Source: Bog-473 sp964457065 (GTDB lineage: Bacteria; Actinomycetota; Acidimicrobiia; Acidimicrobiales; RAAP-2). From it: DNA of 64,000 nt. The stretch's first letter is position 1. Every line of letters starts with the position of its first letter. The stretch lies in contig CAYWDQ010000002.1 in assembly GCA_964457065.1 (NCBI GenBank), positions 1 to 64,000 of the forward strand. The letters are read 5' to 3'. Both the position numbers and the translations under genes were made by a program. Shown here piece by piece: positions 50,207 through 57,884 of this stretch. Below the pieces are notes generated by a model. It had not been told where the DNA came from and did no database searches. It worked only from the letters and a program-made list of their open reading frames with translations.

Positions 50207-50692
50207 ATGACCAGGATCACGGCTCCGGAGACCGGCATGGGCGAGCACATCGACTGGGCGCTGCTGCGCCCCAAGATGGCCACGGGCATGGGGAAGCTGT
50301 CCGAGGCGGTCTACGGCAACTCGCAGCTGTCGGTGCGCGAGCGGGAGGCGGCGCGCTGGACGATCGCGCTGATCAACGACTGCGCCGTGTGCCGGGACAC
50401 GAGGGCCCGTGACGGCGAGAGTGCCGGGGCCGGGGAGCCGTTCTACGACGAGGTCACCGACTGGCGTGCCGCGAGCGGGCTGAGCGATCGGGAGCGGCTC
50501 GCGGCCGAGTTCGCCGAGCGCTTCGCCCTCGACCACCAGGCCATGGACGACGGGCTCTGGGACCGCCTGCACGCGGCGTACTCGGACGAGGAGCTGGCGG
50601 ACCTGACGATCTGCTGCGGCATGTTCCTCGGCATGGGGCGGACCCTGGCCGTGGTGGGCGTGCGGGCTCCGGCCGAGCGCATCCTGATCTGA
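50207..50692 (+). CDS. Carboxymuconolactone decarboxylase / AhpD-like protein
   Basis: A 161-residue all-helical CMD/AhpD-family protein. The redox motif is INDCAVCRDTR (CxxC), followed by FAERFALDHQAMDDGLWDRL and the second-half helix ELADLTICCGMFLGMGRTL. AhpD-type members act as peroxidase partners through the CxxC pair; whether this one does is inferred. ATG 50207 has TACCCT 6 nt before it and lies 23 bp after pcnA. It could be a small antioxidant unit. It is convergent with ino1. Confidence 0.85.
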   Translation: MTRITAPETGMGEHIDWALLRPKMATGMGKLSEAVYGNSQLSVREREAARWTIALINDCAVCRDTRARDGESAGAGEPFYDEVTDWRAASGLSDRERLAAEFAERFALDHQAMDDGLWDRLHAAYSDEELADLTICCGMFLGMGRTLAVVGVRAPAERILI

Positions 50693-50720
50693 GCGCCCGC
50701 CGGGCCCGCGGAGCCCCGGC

Positions 50721-51821
50721 TCAGTCGACCGGCCAGCTCTCCTGGGCCTCGCCGGCGGCGAACGACTCGATCATGGCGTGGGCGACGTCGTCGTGGTACT
50801 GCACCGGGGGCGACTTCATGAAGTAGGCCGACGGGCCGAGCAGGGGGCCGCCGATCCCGCGGTCGAGCGCCAGCTTGGCGCAGCGGACGGCGTCGATGAT
50901 GACGCCGGCGGAGTTGGGCGAGTCCCACACCTCGAGCTTGAGCTCCAGGTTGAGCGGGACGTCGCCGAAGTTGCGGCCCTCCATGCGGATGTAGGCCCAC
51001 TTGCGGTCCTTCAGCCACGGCACGTGGTCGGAGGGGCCCACGTGGACGTCGTCGGCGTCGAGCACGTGGTCCTCCATCTGGGAGGTGACGGCCTGGGTCT
51101 TGGAGATCTTCTTCGACTCGAGCCGCTCGCGCTCGAGCATGTTCTTGAAGTCCATGTTGCCCCCGAAGTTGAGCTGGTAGGTGTGGTCGAGCGCCAGGCC
51201 GCGGTCCTCGAACAATCGAGTCAGGATGCGGTGCACGATGGTCGACCCGACCTGGCTCTTGATGTCGTCGCCGACGATCGGGACGCCGGCGTCGCGGAAC
51301 TTGCGGGCCCACTCGGGGTCCGAGGCGATGAAGACGGGGATGGCGTTCACGAAGGCGACGCCCGCGTCGAGGCAGGCCTGGGCGTAGTGGCGCTGGGCCT
51401 GCTCGGAGCCGACCGGGAGGTAGGAGACGAGGACGTTCGCCCGCGCCTCGCGCAGCGCGGCGGCCACGTCGACCGGCTCGGCGGGTGACTCCTCGACCGT
51501 CTCGGTGTAGTACTTGCCCAGGCCGTCGAAGGTCGGCCCGCGCTGGACCGTGACGCCCAGCTCGCCCACCTCGGCGAAGCGGATCGTGTTGTTCTGCCCG
51601 GCGTGGATCGCCTTGCCCAGGTCGGTGCCGACCTTGGCCTGGTCCACGTCGAAGGCCGCCACCGGCACGAGGTCGCGGACGTGGTACCCGCCGAGCTCGA
51701 CGTGCATGAGGCCGGGGACGATGTCGCTGGGGTCGGCGTGGCGGTAGTAGGTGATCCCCTGGACGAGCGAGCTGGCGCAATTGCCGACGCCGGCGATCGC
51801 GAGGCGGATGGGGTTGGGCAT
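50721..51821 (-). CDS. ino1: Inositol-3-phosphate synthase
   Basis: A 366-residue myo-inositol-phosphate synthase that converts glucose-6-phosphate to inositol phosphate, the entry to phosphatidylinositol and mycothiol in actinobacteria. The NAD site is RLAIAGVGNCASSLVQGITY. Conserved catalytic parts are NVLVSYLPVGSEQAQRHYAQ, FVNAIPVFIASDPEW, VPIVGDDIKSQVGSTIVHRI and QLNFGGNMDFKNML. ATG 51821 has a GAAGGAG site upstream. It lies 29 bp downstream of the padR gene on the same strand and is probably controlled with it. The padR-ino1 pair is conserved in mycobacteria. Confidence 0.95.
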   Translation of the reverse strand: MPNPIRLAIAGVGNCASSLVQGITYYRHADPSDIVPGLMHVELGGYHVRDLVPVAAFDVDQAKVGTDLGKAIHAGQNNTIRFAEVGELGVTVQRGPTFDGLGKYYTETVEESPAEPVDVAAALREARANVLVSYLPVGSEQAQRHYAQACLDAGVAFVNAIPVFIASDPEWARKFRDAGVPIVGDDIKSQVGSTIVHRILTRLFEDRGLALDHTYQLNFGGNMDFKNMLERERLESKKISKTQAVTSQMEDHVLDADDVHVGPSDHVPWLKDRKWAYIRMEGRNFGDVPLNLELKLEVWDSPNSAGVIIDAVRCAKLALDRGIGGPLLGPSAYFMKSPPVQYHDDVAHAMIESFAAGEAQESWPVD

Positions 51822-51850
51822 GGGCTGTCTCCTTCGGTGTCGGGTGCTGC

Positions 51851-52474
51851 TCAGGTGACCGGCTCGGAGCCGGCGGTGGCGAGGGCATCGCGCTCGGACG
51901 CGATGAGGGTGTCGAGCCAGCTGATGTCGCGGGCGATGCCGTCCGCCGTGTGCTGGACCACGGAGCGGGCGTAGACGTCGAGGTCGGTGCGGGCCCCCTC
52001 GGCCTCGCCGAGGCGCTGGACCAGCAGGGCGCGCCGCCGCTCGAGGAGCGCCAGGCGGGCCTGCGGGGCGAGGTGCCGGGCGAAGGCCAGACGGAGCCCG
52101 AAGCTGCGGGCGTCGTCGGTTGCGCCACCGCCCGCCAGCAACTCCGCGAACAGCAGCCGCCCGGCGTCGGTGATCCGGTAGACCTTCTTGCCCCGGCGGG
52201 CGCGGGCGGGGGAGTGGCGCTTCGAGCGCAGCACGGCCAGCTCGCCGCTGAGCGAGCCGGTGGGGGGTGCCGGCGTGGCCGCCGCCCGGGGCATCTCGGT
52301 GCCGCCCTCGGTGGCGACGACGGCCCCGGACCGCTCCAGGCGGGTCAGGGCGGGGTAGATGGAGCCGAACGAGACGTTGGCCAGGAGGCCCAGGTGCTCG
52401 CGCAGCTGGCGCCGGATCTCGTACCCGTGCAGGTCGTGCTCTTCGAGGAGGCCGAGGATGGCCAGGTCCAACAT
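51851..52474 (-). CDS. PadR-family transcriptional regulator
   Basis: A 207-residue PadR regulator. The winged helix is LDLAILGLLEEHDLHGYEIR and FGSIYPALTRLERSGAV, with the wing ending in KVYRITDAGRLLFAELL. A helical dimerisation domain follows (RLALLERRRALLVQRLGEAE). The loop between wing strands is long and Pro/Ala-rich. ATG 52474 is chosen because TATACT lies 8 nt upstream and the N-terminal MLDLAILGLL is the family start. A perfect palindrome overlaps that -10, so the protein most likely represses itself and ino1. The effector is unknown. Confidence 0.92.
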   Translation of the reverse strand: MLDLAILGLLEEHDLHGYEIRRQLREHLGLLANVSFGSIYPALTRLERSGAVVATEGGTEMPRAAATPAPPTGSLSGELAVLRSKRHSPARARRGKKVYRITDAGRLLFAELLAGGGATDDARSFGLRLAFARHLAPQARLALLERRRALLVQRLGEAEGARTDLDVYARSVVQHTADGIARDISWLDTLIASERDALATAGSEPVT

Positions 52475-52482
52475 GACGAAGC

Positions 52483-52501
52483 AGTATATCGGTTCGATAT
52501 A
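52483..52501 (-). promoter_or_regulatory. Palindromic PadR operator over the -10 of padR-ino1
   Basis: TATATCGGTTCGATATA (52485-52501) has perfect 7-bp arms around GTT. It overlaps the minus-strand -10 hexamer TATACT (52483-52488), which is 8 nt from ATG 52474. PadR proteins usually bind such AT-rich dyads, so binding would block polymerase. Confidence 0.7.
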
Positions 52502-52597
52502 GCGGTGTACGGACATCCGTCACGCTCCTGTCACGGGCGTGCCTGAATCGGCGCCGAATGGGCCGCGTTCACGGGCCCGGGGGGTAGCCTTGCGGCC

Positions 52598-53035
52598 GTG
52601 TCAGTCACCTCGGAGCCGAGGTCATCATCCCGAGCGGTGAGCCCCGACGTCACGGCCCAGGTGGAGTACCGGATCGTCCGCAACGGCCTGGTCCGCGAGG
52701 TCGAGCGGGGCAAGGTCCTCCGGACCGACGTGTGCGACGCCCATCCCGAGCTGCTCCGGGCCGCCCGCAACGTGGGCCGGCCGACGAAGGAGGTCTGCCC
52801 CATCTGCGACGAGGGACGGCTGGTGACGGTGACCTTCGTCTTCGGGGCCAAGCTCCCCCCCGGCGGCCGCTGCCCCGGCACCGCCGCCGAGCTCAAGGCG
52901 CTCTGCCGGCGCCCCGAGCCGGTCCTCTGCTACGAGGTCGAGGTCTGCCCCTCGTGCGCGTGGCACCACCTGATGCGCAAGTACCCCGCCGGAGGGGGCA
53001 AGGCACGCCCGAAGAGGGGGGCACCGGCCAAGTGA
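52598..53035 (+). CDS. DUF5318-family zinc-ribbon-like protein
   Basis: A 145-residue protein matching the actinobacterial DUF5318 family found next to ino1/padR. VEYRIVRNGLVREVERGKV, then TDVCDAHPELLRAARNVGRP, the first Cys pair in EVCPICDEGRLV, a region with FVFGAKLPPGGRCPG, and a second pair in EVEVCPSCAWHHLMRKYP suggest zinc binding. Function is unknown. GTG 52598 has TAGCCT 7 nt before it. Its stop overlaps panB (GTGA), so the two genes are co-expressed. Confidence 0.85.
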   Translation: MSVTSEPRSSSRAVSPDVTAQVEYRIVRNGLVREVERGKVLRTDVCDAHPELLRAARNVGRPTKEVCPICDEGRLVTVTFVFGAKLPPGGRCPGTAAELKALCRRPEPVLCYEVEVCPSCAWHHLMRKYPAGGGKARPKRGAPAK

Positions 53036-53871
53036 GCGACGACCGGATCACCGTGCCCGCGCTACGGGCGCGCAAGCGGCGCGACGGCGACACCCCGATC
53101 GTCATGGTCACGGCCTACGACGAGCCGGGCGCGCGCATCGTCTCCGACGCGGGTGCCGACATCATCCTGGTCGGCGACTCGGTGGCCAACACCGTGCTCG
53201 GCTACGAGGACACGCTGCACGTCGACATCGACGTCATGGCGCACCACACGGCGGCGGTGGCGCGGGCGAAGCCGCGCTGCCTGATCCTGGGCGACATGCC
53301 GTGGATGAGCTACCACCTGTCGCCCGATGACGCGGTGCGCAACGCCGCCACCCTCATCCGCGCCGGCGCGCACGCCGTGAAGCTCGAGGGCGGGCGGGCC
53401 CGCCTCCCGGCCGTCGAGGCGATCATCCGGGCGGAGATCCCGGTCATGGGCCACCTCGGCCTGACCCCCCAGTCGGTGCTCGCCATGGGCGGCTTCCGGG
53501 TCCAGGGCAAGACGGCCGACGCCGCCGGCGCCCTGCTCGACGCGGCCAAGGCGTTGAGCGTGGCCGGCTGCTTCGCCTTCGTGATCGAGGGGGTGCCCGA
53601 CGTGGTCGGCGCCGCCGTCACCGAGGCGGTCGACGTCCCCACCATCGGCATCGGCGCCGGGCCCGGCTGCGACGGCCAGGTCCTGGTGTTCCACGACCTC
53701 CTCGGGCTGGGGAAGGGCAGCCCGCCCAAATTCGTGCGCCAGTACGCCGACGTGGGCCGCATCGCCACCGAGGCGATCGCCGCCTTCTCGCAGGACGTCC
53801 GCAGCGGCAACTTCCCGAGCGACGCCGAGAGCTATCACGCCCCGGCCGGACTCGGCGACGCCCTGGGCTGA
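53032..53871 (+). CDS. panB: 3-methyl-2-oxobutanoate hydroxymethyltransferase
   Basis: A 279-residue ketopantoate synthase, the first committed enzyme of pantothenate/CoA synthesis, using methylene-tetrahydrofolate. The metal and substrate site is ILVGDSVANTVLGYEDTLHV, with ILGDMPWMSYHLSPDDAVRN, HAVKLEGGRA, PVMGHLGLTPQSV and PTIGIGAGPGCDGQVLVFHD. GTG 53032 overlaps the DUF5318 stop, excluding the much longer in-frame extension. No panC or panD is seen nearby. Confidence 0.95.
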   Translation: MSDDRITVPALRARKRRDGDTPIVMVTAYDEPGARIVSDAGADIILVGDSVANTVLGYEDTLHVDIDVMAHHTAAVARAKPRCLILGDMPWMSYHLSPDDAVRNAATLIRAGAHAVKLEGGRARLPAVEAIIRAEIPVMGHLGLTPQSVLAMGGFRVQGKTADAAGALLDAAKALSVAGCFAFVIEGVPDVVGAAVTEAVDVPTIGIGAGPGCDGQVLVFHDLLGLGKGSPPKFVRQYADVGRIATEAIAAFSQDVRSGNFPSDAESYHAPAGLGDALG

Positions 53872-53891
53872 CGCCCCCGCCCGGGCACGGC

Positions 53892-53897
53892 TAGGAT
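53892..53897 (+). promoter_or_regulatory. -10 element TAGGAT of the rpsF operon
   Basis: TAGGAT about 76 bp before the rpsF ATG. It implies a leader of about 70 nt that contains two hairpins. Confidence 0.5.
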
Positions 53898-53918
53898 GGC
53901 TCCCCGCAACAGACCCTG

Positions 53919-53951
53919 CTCCTGACCGTCAGGGGCCCGGGCACTGCCCGG
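53919..53951 (+). promoter_or_regulatory. rpsF leader hairpins, possible S6:S18 autoregulatory element
   Basis: CTCCTGA-CCG-TCAGGGG (53919-53935) and CCGGGC-ACT-GCCCGG (53937-53951) form two adjacent stems in the rpsF leader. S6-S18 leaders in many bacteria carry a stem with a conserved CCG element that mimics the ribosomal binding site. The CCG loop here is suggestive only. Confidence 0.4.
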
Positions 53952-53973
53952 TCCAGAGGGAGGTACGCCGCAC

Positions 53974-54288
53974 ATGCGGCCTTACGAAGTCATGGCCATC
54001 TTCGAGGCCACCACGGAGCCCACCGTCATTCAGGGCGTGCTCGACCAGGCACTCGAGGTCATCCGCACCACGGGGGGCAATCCGGGTGCCATCGACCGCT
54101 GGGGGAAGCGCACCTTCGCCTACGAGGTCAACCACAAGCGCGAGGGGTACTACGTGGTGGTGGAATTCACCGCCGAGCCCGAGACGGTGGCCGCCCTCGA
54201 CCGCATGCTCGGCCTGGCCGACGAGGTCGTGCGCCACAAGGTCGTACGCCTGCCCGACAAAGCGGTCGCCGCGGCGACGGCCGGCTGA
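53974..54288 (+). CDS. rpsF: 30S ribosomal protein S6
   Basis: A 104-residue S6 that pairs with S18 on the platform of the 30S subunit. MRPYEVMAIFEATTEPTVIQ opens the ferredoxin-like fold, then AIDRWGKRTFAYEVNHKREG (the conserved basic loop) and YYVVVEFTAEPETVAALDRM. The site GAGGGAGGTACGCC precedes ATG 53974. It leads the operon rpsF-ssb-rpsR-rplI. Confidence 0.97.
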   Translation: MRPYEVMAIFEATTEPTVIQGVLDQALEVIRTTGGNPGAIDRWGKRTFAYEVNHKREGYYVVVEFTAEPETVAALDRMLGLADEVVRHKVVRLPDKAVAAATAG

Positions 54289-54309
54289 CCGGCCGCGAGA
54301 GGAGCAGAC

Positions 54310-54795
54310 ATGGCGTCAGACAACAGCGTCACGCTCGTGGGGAACGTCACCCGTGACCCCGAGCTGCGATTCACCAACACCGGTCAGGCCAACGTCACCT
54401 TCGGGCTGGCGGTCAACCGGCGCTGGCAGAACCGCCAGACCCAGGAGTGGGAGGAGGCGACCTCCTTCTTCGACGTGGTGTGCTGGCGCGAGATGGCCGA
54501 GAACGTGAGCGAGACCATCACCCGCGGCGCGCGGGTCATGGTGGCCGGCCGGCTCGAGCAGCGCAGCTGGGAGACCCAGGAGGGCGATCGGCGCTCCAAG
54601 GTCGAGGTCGTGGCCGACGAGATCGGCCCGTCGCTGCGCTGGGCCACCGCGCAGATCACCAAGAACGAGCGCCGGGGGCCCGGTGACGGAGGGCCCCGCG
54701 GTGGCGGCCGGCCGGCGGCACCCGCACCACAAGCACAACCACAGCCCGCGGCCGATGCCGGCGGCGGCTACGGATTCGACGAGGAGCCCTTCTGA
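54310..54795 (+). CDS. ssb: Single-stranded DNA-binding protein
   Basis: A 161-residue SSB. The OB fold is SVTLVGNVTRDPELRFTNTG, FGLAVNRRWQNRQTQEWEEA, FDVVCWREMAENVSETITRG and RVMVAGRLEQRSWETQEGDR. After a Gly/Pro/Gln-rich linker (about 118-150) the tip is GYGFDEEPF, the acidic partner-binding end. ATG 54310 is 21 bp after rpsF. The stop overlaps the rpsR start (TGATG). Confidence 0.96.
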   Translation: MASDNSVTLVGNVTRDPELRFTNTGQANVTFGLAVNRRWQNRQTQEWEEATSFFDVVCWREMAENVSETITRGARVMVAGRLEQRSWETQEGDRRSKVEVVADEIGPSLRWATAQITKNERRGPGDGGPRGGGRPAAPAPQAQPQPAADAGGGYGFDEEPF

Positions 54796-55316
54796 TGGCA
54801 CGCAACAACCAACGCGGCGGGACGGCGGCGCGACGCGCCCCCAAGGATCTCGGCCGCCGGGTCAAGAAGAAGCCCTGTGCGCTGTGCCGGGACAAGGTCG
54901 AGTGGGTGGACTACAAGGACGTGCCCATGCTGCGCAAGTACATGAGCGACCGCGGCAAGATCCGCTCGCGCCGGGTCACCGGCAACTGCGCCCAGCACCA
55001 GCGGGCGCTGGCCATGGCCATCAAGACGGCGCGCGAGCTCGTGCTGCTGCCCTACACCCAGCGCACCGTCACGGAGCGCCCGGGTGGCCGCGGCGGCGGC
55101 CGGGACCGGGGCGAGCGGACGCTGGGTGACTCCATGGCCGCCGAGGCGCGCCGCGGGCCGGCTCCGTCGGCGGCTGCCGCGGCCGAGGCCAGTGCCGAGG
55201 CCGAGGTCGCGGTCGCGGAAGCTCTGGCCATCGTGGACGAGGCGGTTGCGGACGCCGAGGCGGGGGCGGTGGTCGAGGTCGTCGTCGAGCCCGACGCGGC
55301 GGGTGCGGACGCATGA
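54795..55316 (+). CDS. rpsR: 30S ribosomal protein S18 with about 80-residue C-terminal extension
   Basis: The canonical S18 occupies residues about 1-90: KKPCALCRDKVEWVDYKDVP, MLRKYMSDRGKIRSRRVTGN and CAQHQRALAMAIKTARELVL. Cys28, Cys31, Cys65 and His68 form the zinc-type (C+) arrangement. Residues 91-173 are an added tail: an Arg/Gly patch followed by an Ala/Glu/Val-rich acidic stretch (AEAEVAVAEALAIVDEAVAD). Normal S18 ends near residue 75-90, so the tail is unusual. It is in frame and the stop overlaps the rplI ATG (ATGA), so it is unlikely to be an annotation error. Confidence 0.95.
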   Translation: MARNNQRGGTAARRAPKDLGRRVKKKPCALCRDKVEWVDYKDVPMLRKYMSDRGKIRSRRVTGNCAQHQRALAMAIKTARELVLLPYTQRTVTERPGGRGGGRDRGERTLGDSMAAEARRGPAPSAAAAAEASAEAEVAVAEALAIVDEAVADAEAGAVVEVVVEPDAAGADA

Positions 55317-55762
55317 AGGTCCTGCTCAGAGACGATATCGCCGGTGTCGGGCGGCGGGGGGACATCGTGAAGGTGGCGGGCGGCTTCGCCCGCAACTTCC
55401 TGCTTCCCGAGGGCCGTGCCATCGTCGCCACCGAGGGTGTCGAGGGCCAGGCCCAGCTGATGCGCCGGGGCCGCGACCTGCGGGAGGCCCAGGACCGGAC
55501 GGCGGCCGAGGCCCAGGCCACCCTGCTGGCCGGCGCCGTGATCCCGATCAGCGCCCGGGCGGCCGGCGGCGGCCGGCTCTTCGGCTCCATCGGGCCGGCC
55601 GACGTGGCCGACGCCATTGCGGCGGCGAAGGGCGTCGAGGTGGACCGCCGGCACATCGTGCTGCCCGAGCACATCAAGGAGACCGGGAGCTTCGACGTGA
55701 CGGTGGAGCTGTTCGCCGACGTCGCCACGGTGGTGACGGTGGAGGTCAGCGCCGCGACCTGA
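55313..55762 (+). CDS. rplI: 50S ribosomal protein L9
   Basis: A 149-residue L9. The N-domain MKVLLRDDIAGVGRRGDIVK and GFARNFLLPEGRAIVATEG is diagnostic; a long connecting helix leads to the C-domain with GRLFGSIGPADVADAIAAAK and HIVLPEHIKETGSFDVTVEL. It is coupled to rpsR by ATGA overlap and is the last gene of the operon before dnaB. Confidence 0.97.
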   Translation: MKVLLRDDIAGVGRRGDIVKVAGGFARNFLLPEGRAIVATEGVEGQAQLMRRGRDLREAQDRTAAEAQATLLAGAVIPISARAAGGGRLFGSIGPADVADAIAAAKGVEVDRRHIVLPEHIKETGSFDVTVELFADVATVVTVEVSAAT

Positions 55763-55804
55763 GCGGCAGGTGCGGCCGGGTATCCACCGGCCGCGTCGCA
55801 GCCG

Positions 55805-55829
55805 AATTGCACCATGGTGCCGTGCAATT
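55805..55829. promoter_or_regulatory. Inverted repeat AATTGCAC...GTGCAATT upstream of dnaB
   Basis: Perfect 8-bp arms with a 9-nt centre in a lower-GC part of the rplI-dnaB gap. It could be an operator or the rplI terminator. No U-run on the plus strand. Confidence 0.45.
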
Positions 55830-55885
55830 GAACGAGAGGGCCGCGGCGCTCCACGATCCACAGCGGGTGGGTGCTCGTGCACCGC

Positions 55886-55915
55886 TTATCCACACGGCCG
55901 GGCGCCTTACCCACA
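55886..55915 (+). promoter_or_regulatory. DnaA boxes upstream of dnaB
   Basis: TTATCCACA (55886-55894) is a perfect consensus DnaA box and TTACCCACA (55907-55915) differs at one base. They are in the same orientation, 21 bp apart (two helical turns), 52 bp before GTG 55967. Confidence 0.75.
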
Positions 55916-55966
55916 CCTATTGGGGCCTTATGGTCCCCAGGCTCCAGCGACCACAGTAGGGGAGCC

Positions 55967-57358
55967 GTGGTCCAAGCCTTCGACGACACCCGCCCCCGCC
56001 CGCTCCGTGCCGCACCCCCACCCGTTCAGTCGGGTGCGCGCGTGCCGCCGCACGACCTCGAGGCCGAGGAGTCGCTGCTCGGGGCGATGCTCCTCTCCAA
56101 CGACGCGGCGTCGGTCGGGATCGAGCGCTGCTCGGGTGCGGACTTCTACAAGCCGGCGCACGGCCACATCTTCGGGGCGATCCGGGCCCTCATGGAGCGG
56201 GGCGAGGCGATCGACGCGGTCACCGTCACCGACGAGCTCAAGCGCTCGGGGGTGCTCGAGGCGGTCGGCGACCCCTCGATCTTCATCTCGCTGCAGGCCA
56301 ACACGCCCTCGATCGCCAACGCGCGGCACTACGCGGAGATCGTCGAGGAGCACGCGCTGCTGCGCAAGCTCATCGGCGTGGCGGGCGAGATCGCCGACAT
56401 CGGCTACTCGGTCCCCGAGGACGTGAAGGCGGCGGTGGACGAGGCGGAGCAGATGGTCTTCAACGTCGGCGAGCGGCGCACGGCCGACACCATGCGACCG
56501 CTGCACGAGCTGCTGGGCGCAGGGCTGGACCGGATAGAGGAGCTGGGCCAGCGGGGCTCGCACATCACCGGCGTCGCCACGGGCTACCACGAGCTGGACC
56601 GGATATTGCTCGGCTTCCAGCCCTCCTCGCTCAACATCGTCGGCGCCCGCCCGGGCATGGGCAAGACGAGCTTCGCGTTGGGCGTCCTGGCCAACGTGGG
56701 GCTCCAGGTGCAGCGCCCGGCGCTGCTCTTCTCGCTCGAGATGGGCCACCTCGAGCTGACCCAGCGCCTCCTGGCCTCCGAGGCCGAGGTGAACGGGCAG
56801 AGCCTGCAGACGGGTCGGATCCGGACCCAGGACTGGAGCAAGATCGGGATGGCGGTCACCCGGTTGTCCGGCGCGCCGATCTTCATCGACGACAACCCGA
56901 ACGTGACGGTCATGGACATCCGGGCCAGGGCGCGGCGGCTCAAGAAGTCCGAGGGCGACCTCGGCATCGTCGTCGTCGACTACCTGCAGCTGATGACAGG
57001 GCGGGGCCGGGCGGAGAACCGCCAGACCGAGGTCGCCGAGATCAGCCGCGGCCTCAAGATCCTGGCCCGCGAGCTCGAGGTGCCCGTGGTCGCCCTCTCC
57101 CAGCTGTCCCGGAACCTCGAGTCCCGCCAGGACAAGACTCCGCAGCTGTCGGACCTGCGCGAGTCGGGGTCGCTCGAGCAGGACGCCGACGTCGTCCTCT
57201 TCATCTACCGCGAGTCCGAGTACAACGACGAGGTGCCGATCGACCGCGCCGACGACGCGCTCATCGAGGTGGCCAAGCACCGCAACGGGCCGACCGGGAA
57301 GGCCAACCTGCTGTTCCTCAAGCAGTACGCGCGCTTCGAGAACCACCGGGGCGTGTAG
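55967..57358 (+). CDS. dnaB: Replicative DNA helicase DnaB
   Basis: A 463-residue hexameric 5'-3' helicase. The N-domain is VPPHDLEAEESLLGAMLLSN to about residue 120. The RecA-like motor has LNIVGARPGMGKTSFALGVL (Walker A), LLFSLEMGHLELTQRLLASE, GIVVVDYLQLMTGRGR (Walker B), LALSQ-type motif VVALSQLSRNLESRQDK and SDLRESGSLEQDADVVLFIY. No intein is present, unlike many mycobacterial DnaB. GTG 55967 has AGGGGAG upstream; an earlier start inside the DnaA-box region is rejected. It is probably loaded by DciA. Confidence 0.96.
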   Translation: MVQAFDDTRPRPLRAAPPPVQSGARVPPHDLEAEESLLGAMLLSNDAASVGIERCSGADFYKPAHGHIFGAIRALMERGEAIDAVTVTDELKRSGVLEAVGDPSIFISLQANTPSIANARHYAEIVEEHALLRKLIGVAGEIADIGYSVPEDVKAAVDEAEQMVFNVGERRTADTMRPLHELLGAGLDRIEELGQRGSHITGVATGYHELDRILLGFQPSSLNIVGARPGMGKTSFALGVLANVGLQVQRPALLFSLEMGHLELTQRLLASEAEVNGQSLQTGRIRTQDWSKIGMAVTRLSGAPIFIDDNPNVTVMDIRARARRLKKSEGDLGIVVVDYLQLMTGRGRAENRQTEVAEISRGLKILARELEVPVVALSQLSRNLESRQDKTPQLSDLRESGSLEQDADVVLFIYRESEYNDEVPIDRADDALIEVAKHRNGPTGKANLLFLKQYARFENHRGV

Positions 57359-57406
57359 CGGGCGGGGCCCGCGAGTGCCCGGGCCGGCTGCGGGTATACC
57401 TACCCC

Positions 57407-57811
57407 ATGGCACACGACCGCATACCCGAGAGCCACCGGGACCTCCTCGAGGCCCAGGTGGCCACCCTGGCGACGGTGGGCGAGGACGGCTTCCCGCAGG
57501 TGTCCGAGGTCTGGTTCCTGGCCGAGGGCGACCAGGTCGCGATCTCGCTCAACTCGGCACGGCAGAAGACCAGGAACCTCCAGACCGAGCCCGCGTGCAC
57601 CCTGTTCATCCTCGACCTCGCCAATCCGTACCGCTACCTCGAGATCCGCGGCACGGCAGAGGTGGTCCCCGACGACGACTACGTGTTCGCCGACAAGGTC
57701 GGGGCCAAGTACGGCGGCGCCGACCTGCGCGAGCACGACGGGCCGGGCGACCGCCGCGTCGTCGTGCGGATCGTCCCGGTGCGCGTCAACGCGGTCGACA
57801 TGCGCGGCTAG
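57407..57811 (+). CDS. PPOX-class F420/FMN-dependent split-barrel protein
   Basis: A 134-residue pyridoxamine-phosphate-oxidase-like split barrel. LLEAQVATLATVGEDGFPQV is the typical opening, then VAISLNSARQKTRNLQTEPA and YRYLEIRGTAEVVPDDDYVF. Small proteins of this type in actinobacteria usually use coenzyme F420 or FMN to reduce a small substrate. The substrate cannot be read. ATG 57407 has a TATACC element 6 nt upstream and is monocistronic in appearance. Confidence 0.85.
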   Translation: MAHDRIPESHRDLLEAQVATLATVGEDGFPQVSEVWFLAEGDQVAISLNSARQKTRNLQTEPACTLFILDLANPYRYLEIRGTAEVVPDDDYVFADKVGAKYGGADLREHDGPGDRRVVVRIVPVRVNAVDMRG

Positions 57812-57884
57812 GCCGAGCCGTACGTACGATGGCCAGAGTCTCGTCGAGAGCGGCGAAGAGTGACCAACGACTGAGGAGCGACCG

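Noticed and set aside
49478..50692. 404-codon frame overlapping pcnA and the CMD gene
   Set aside because: Only its 3' part (from ATG 50207) is a real gene; the rest is an off-frame reading of pcnA.
55871..55966. Longer DnaB N-terminus starting at 55871
   Set aside because: It would place the DnaA boxes inside the gene and adds residues unlike other DnaB; GTG 55967 has a ribosome-binding site.
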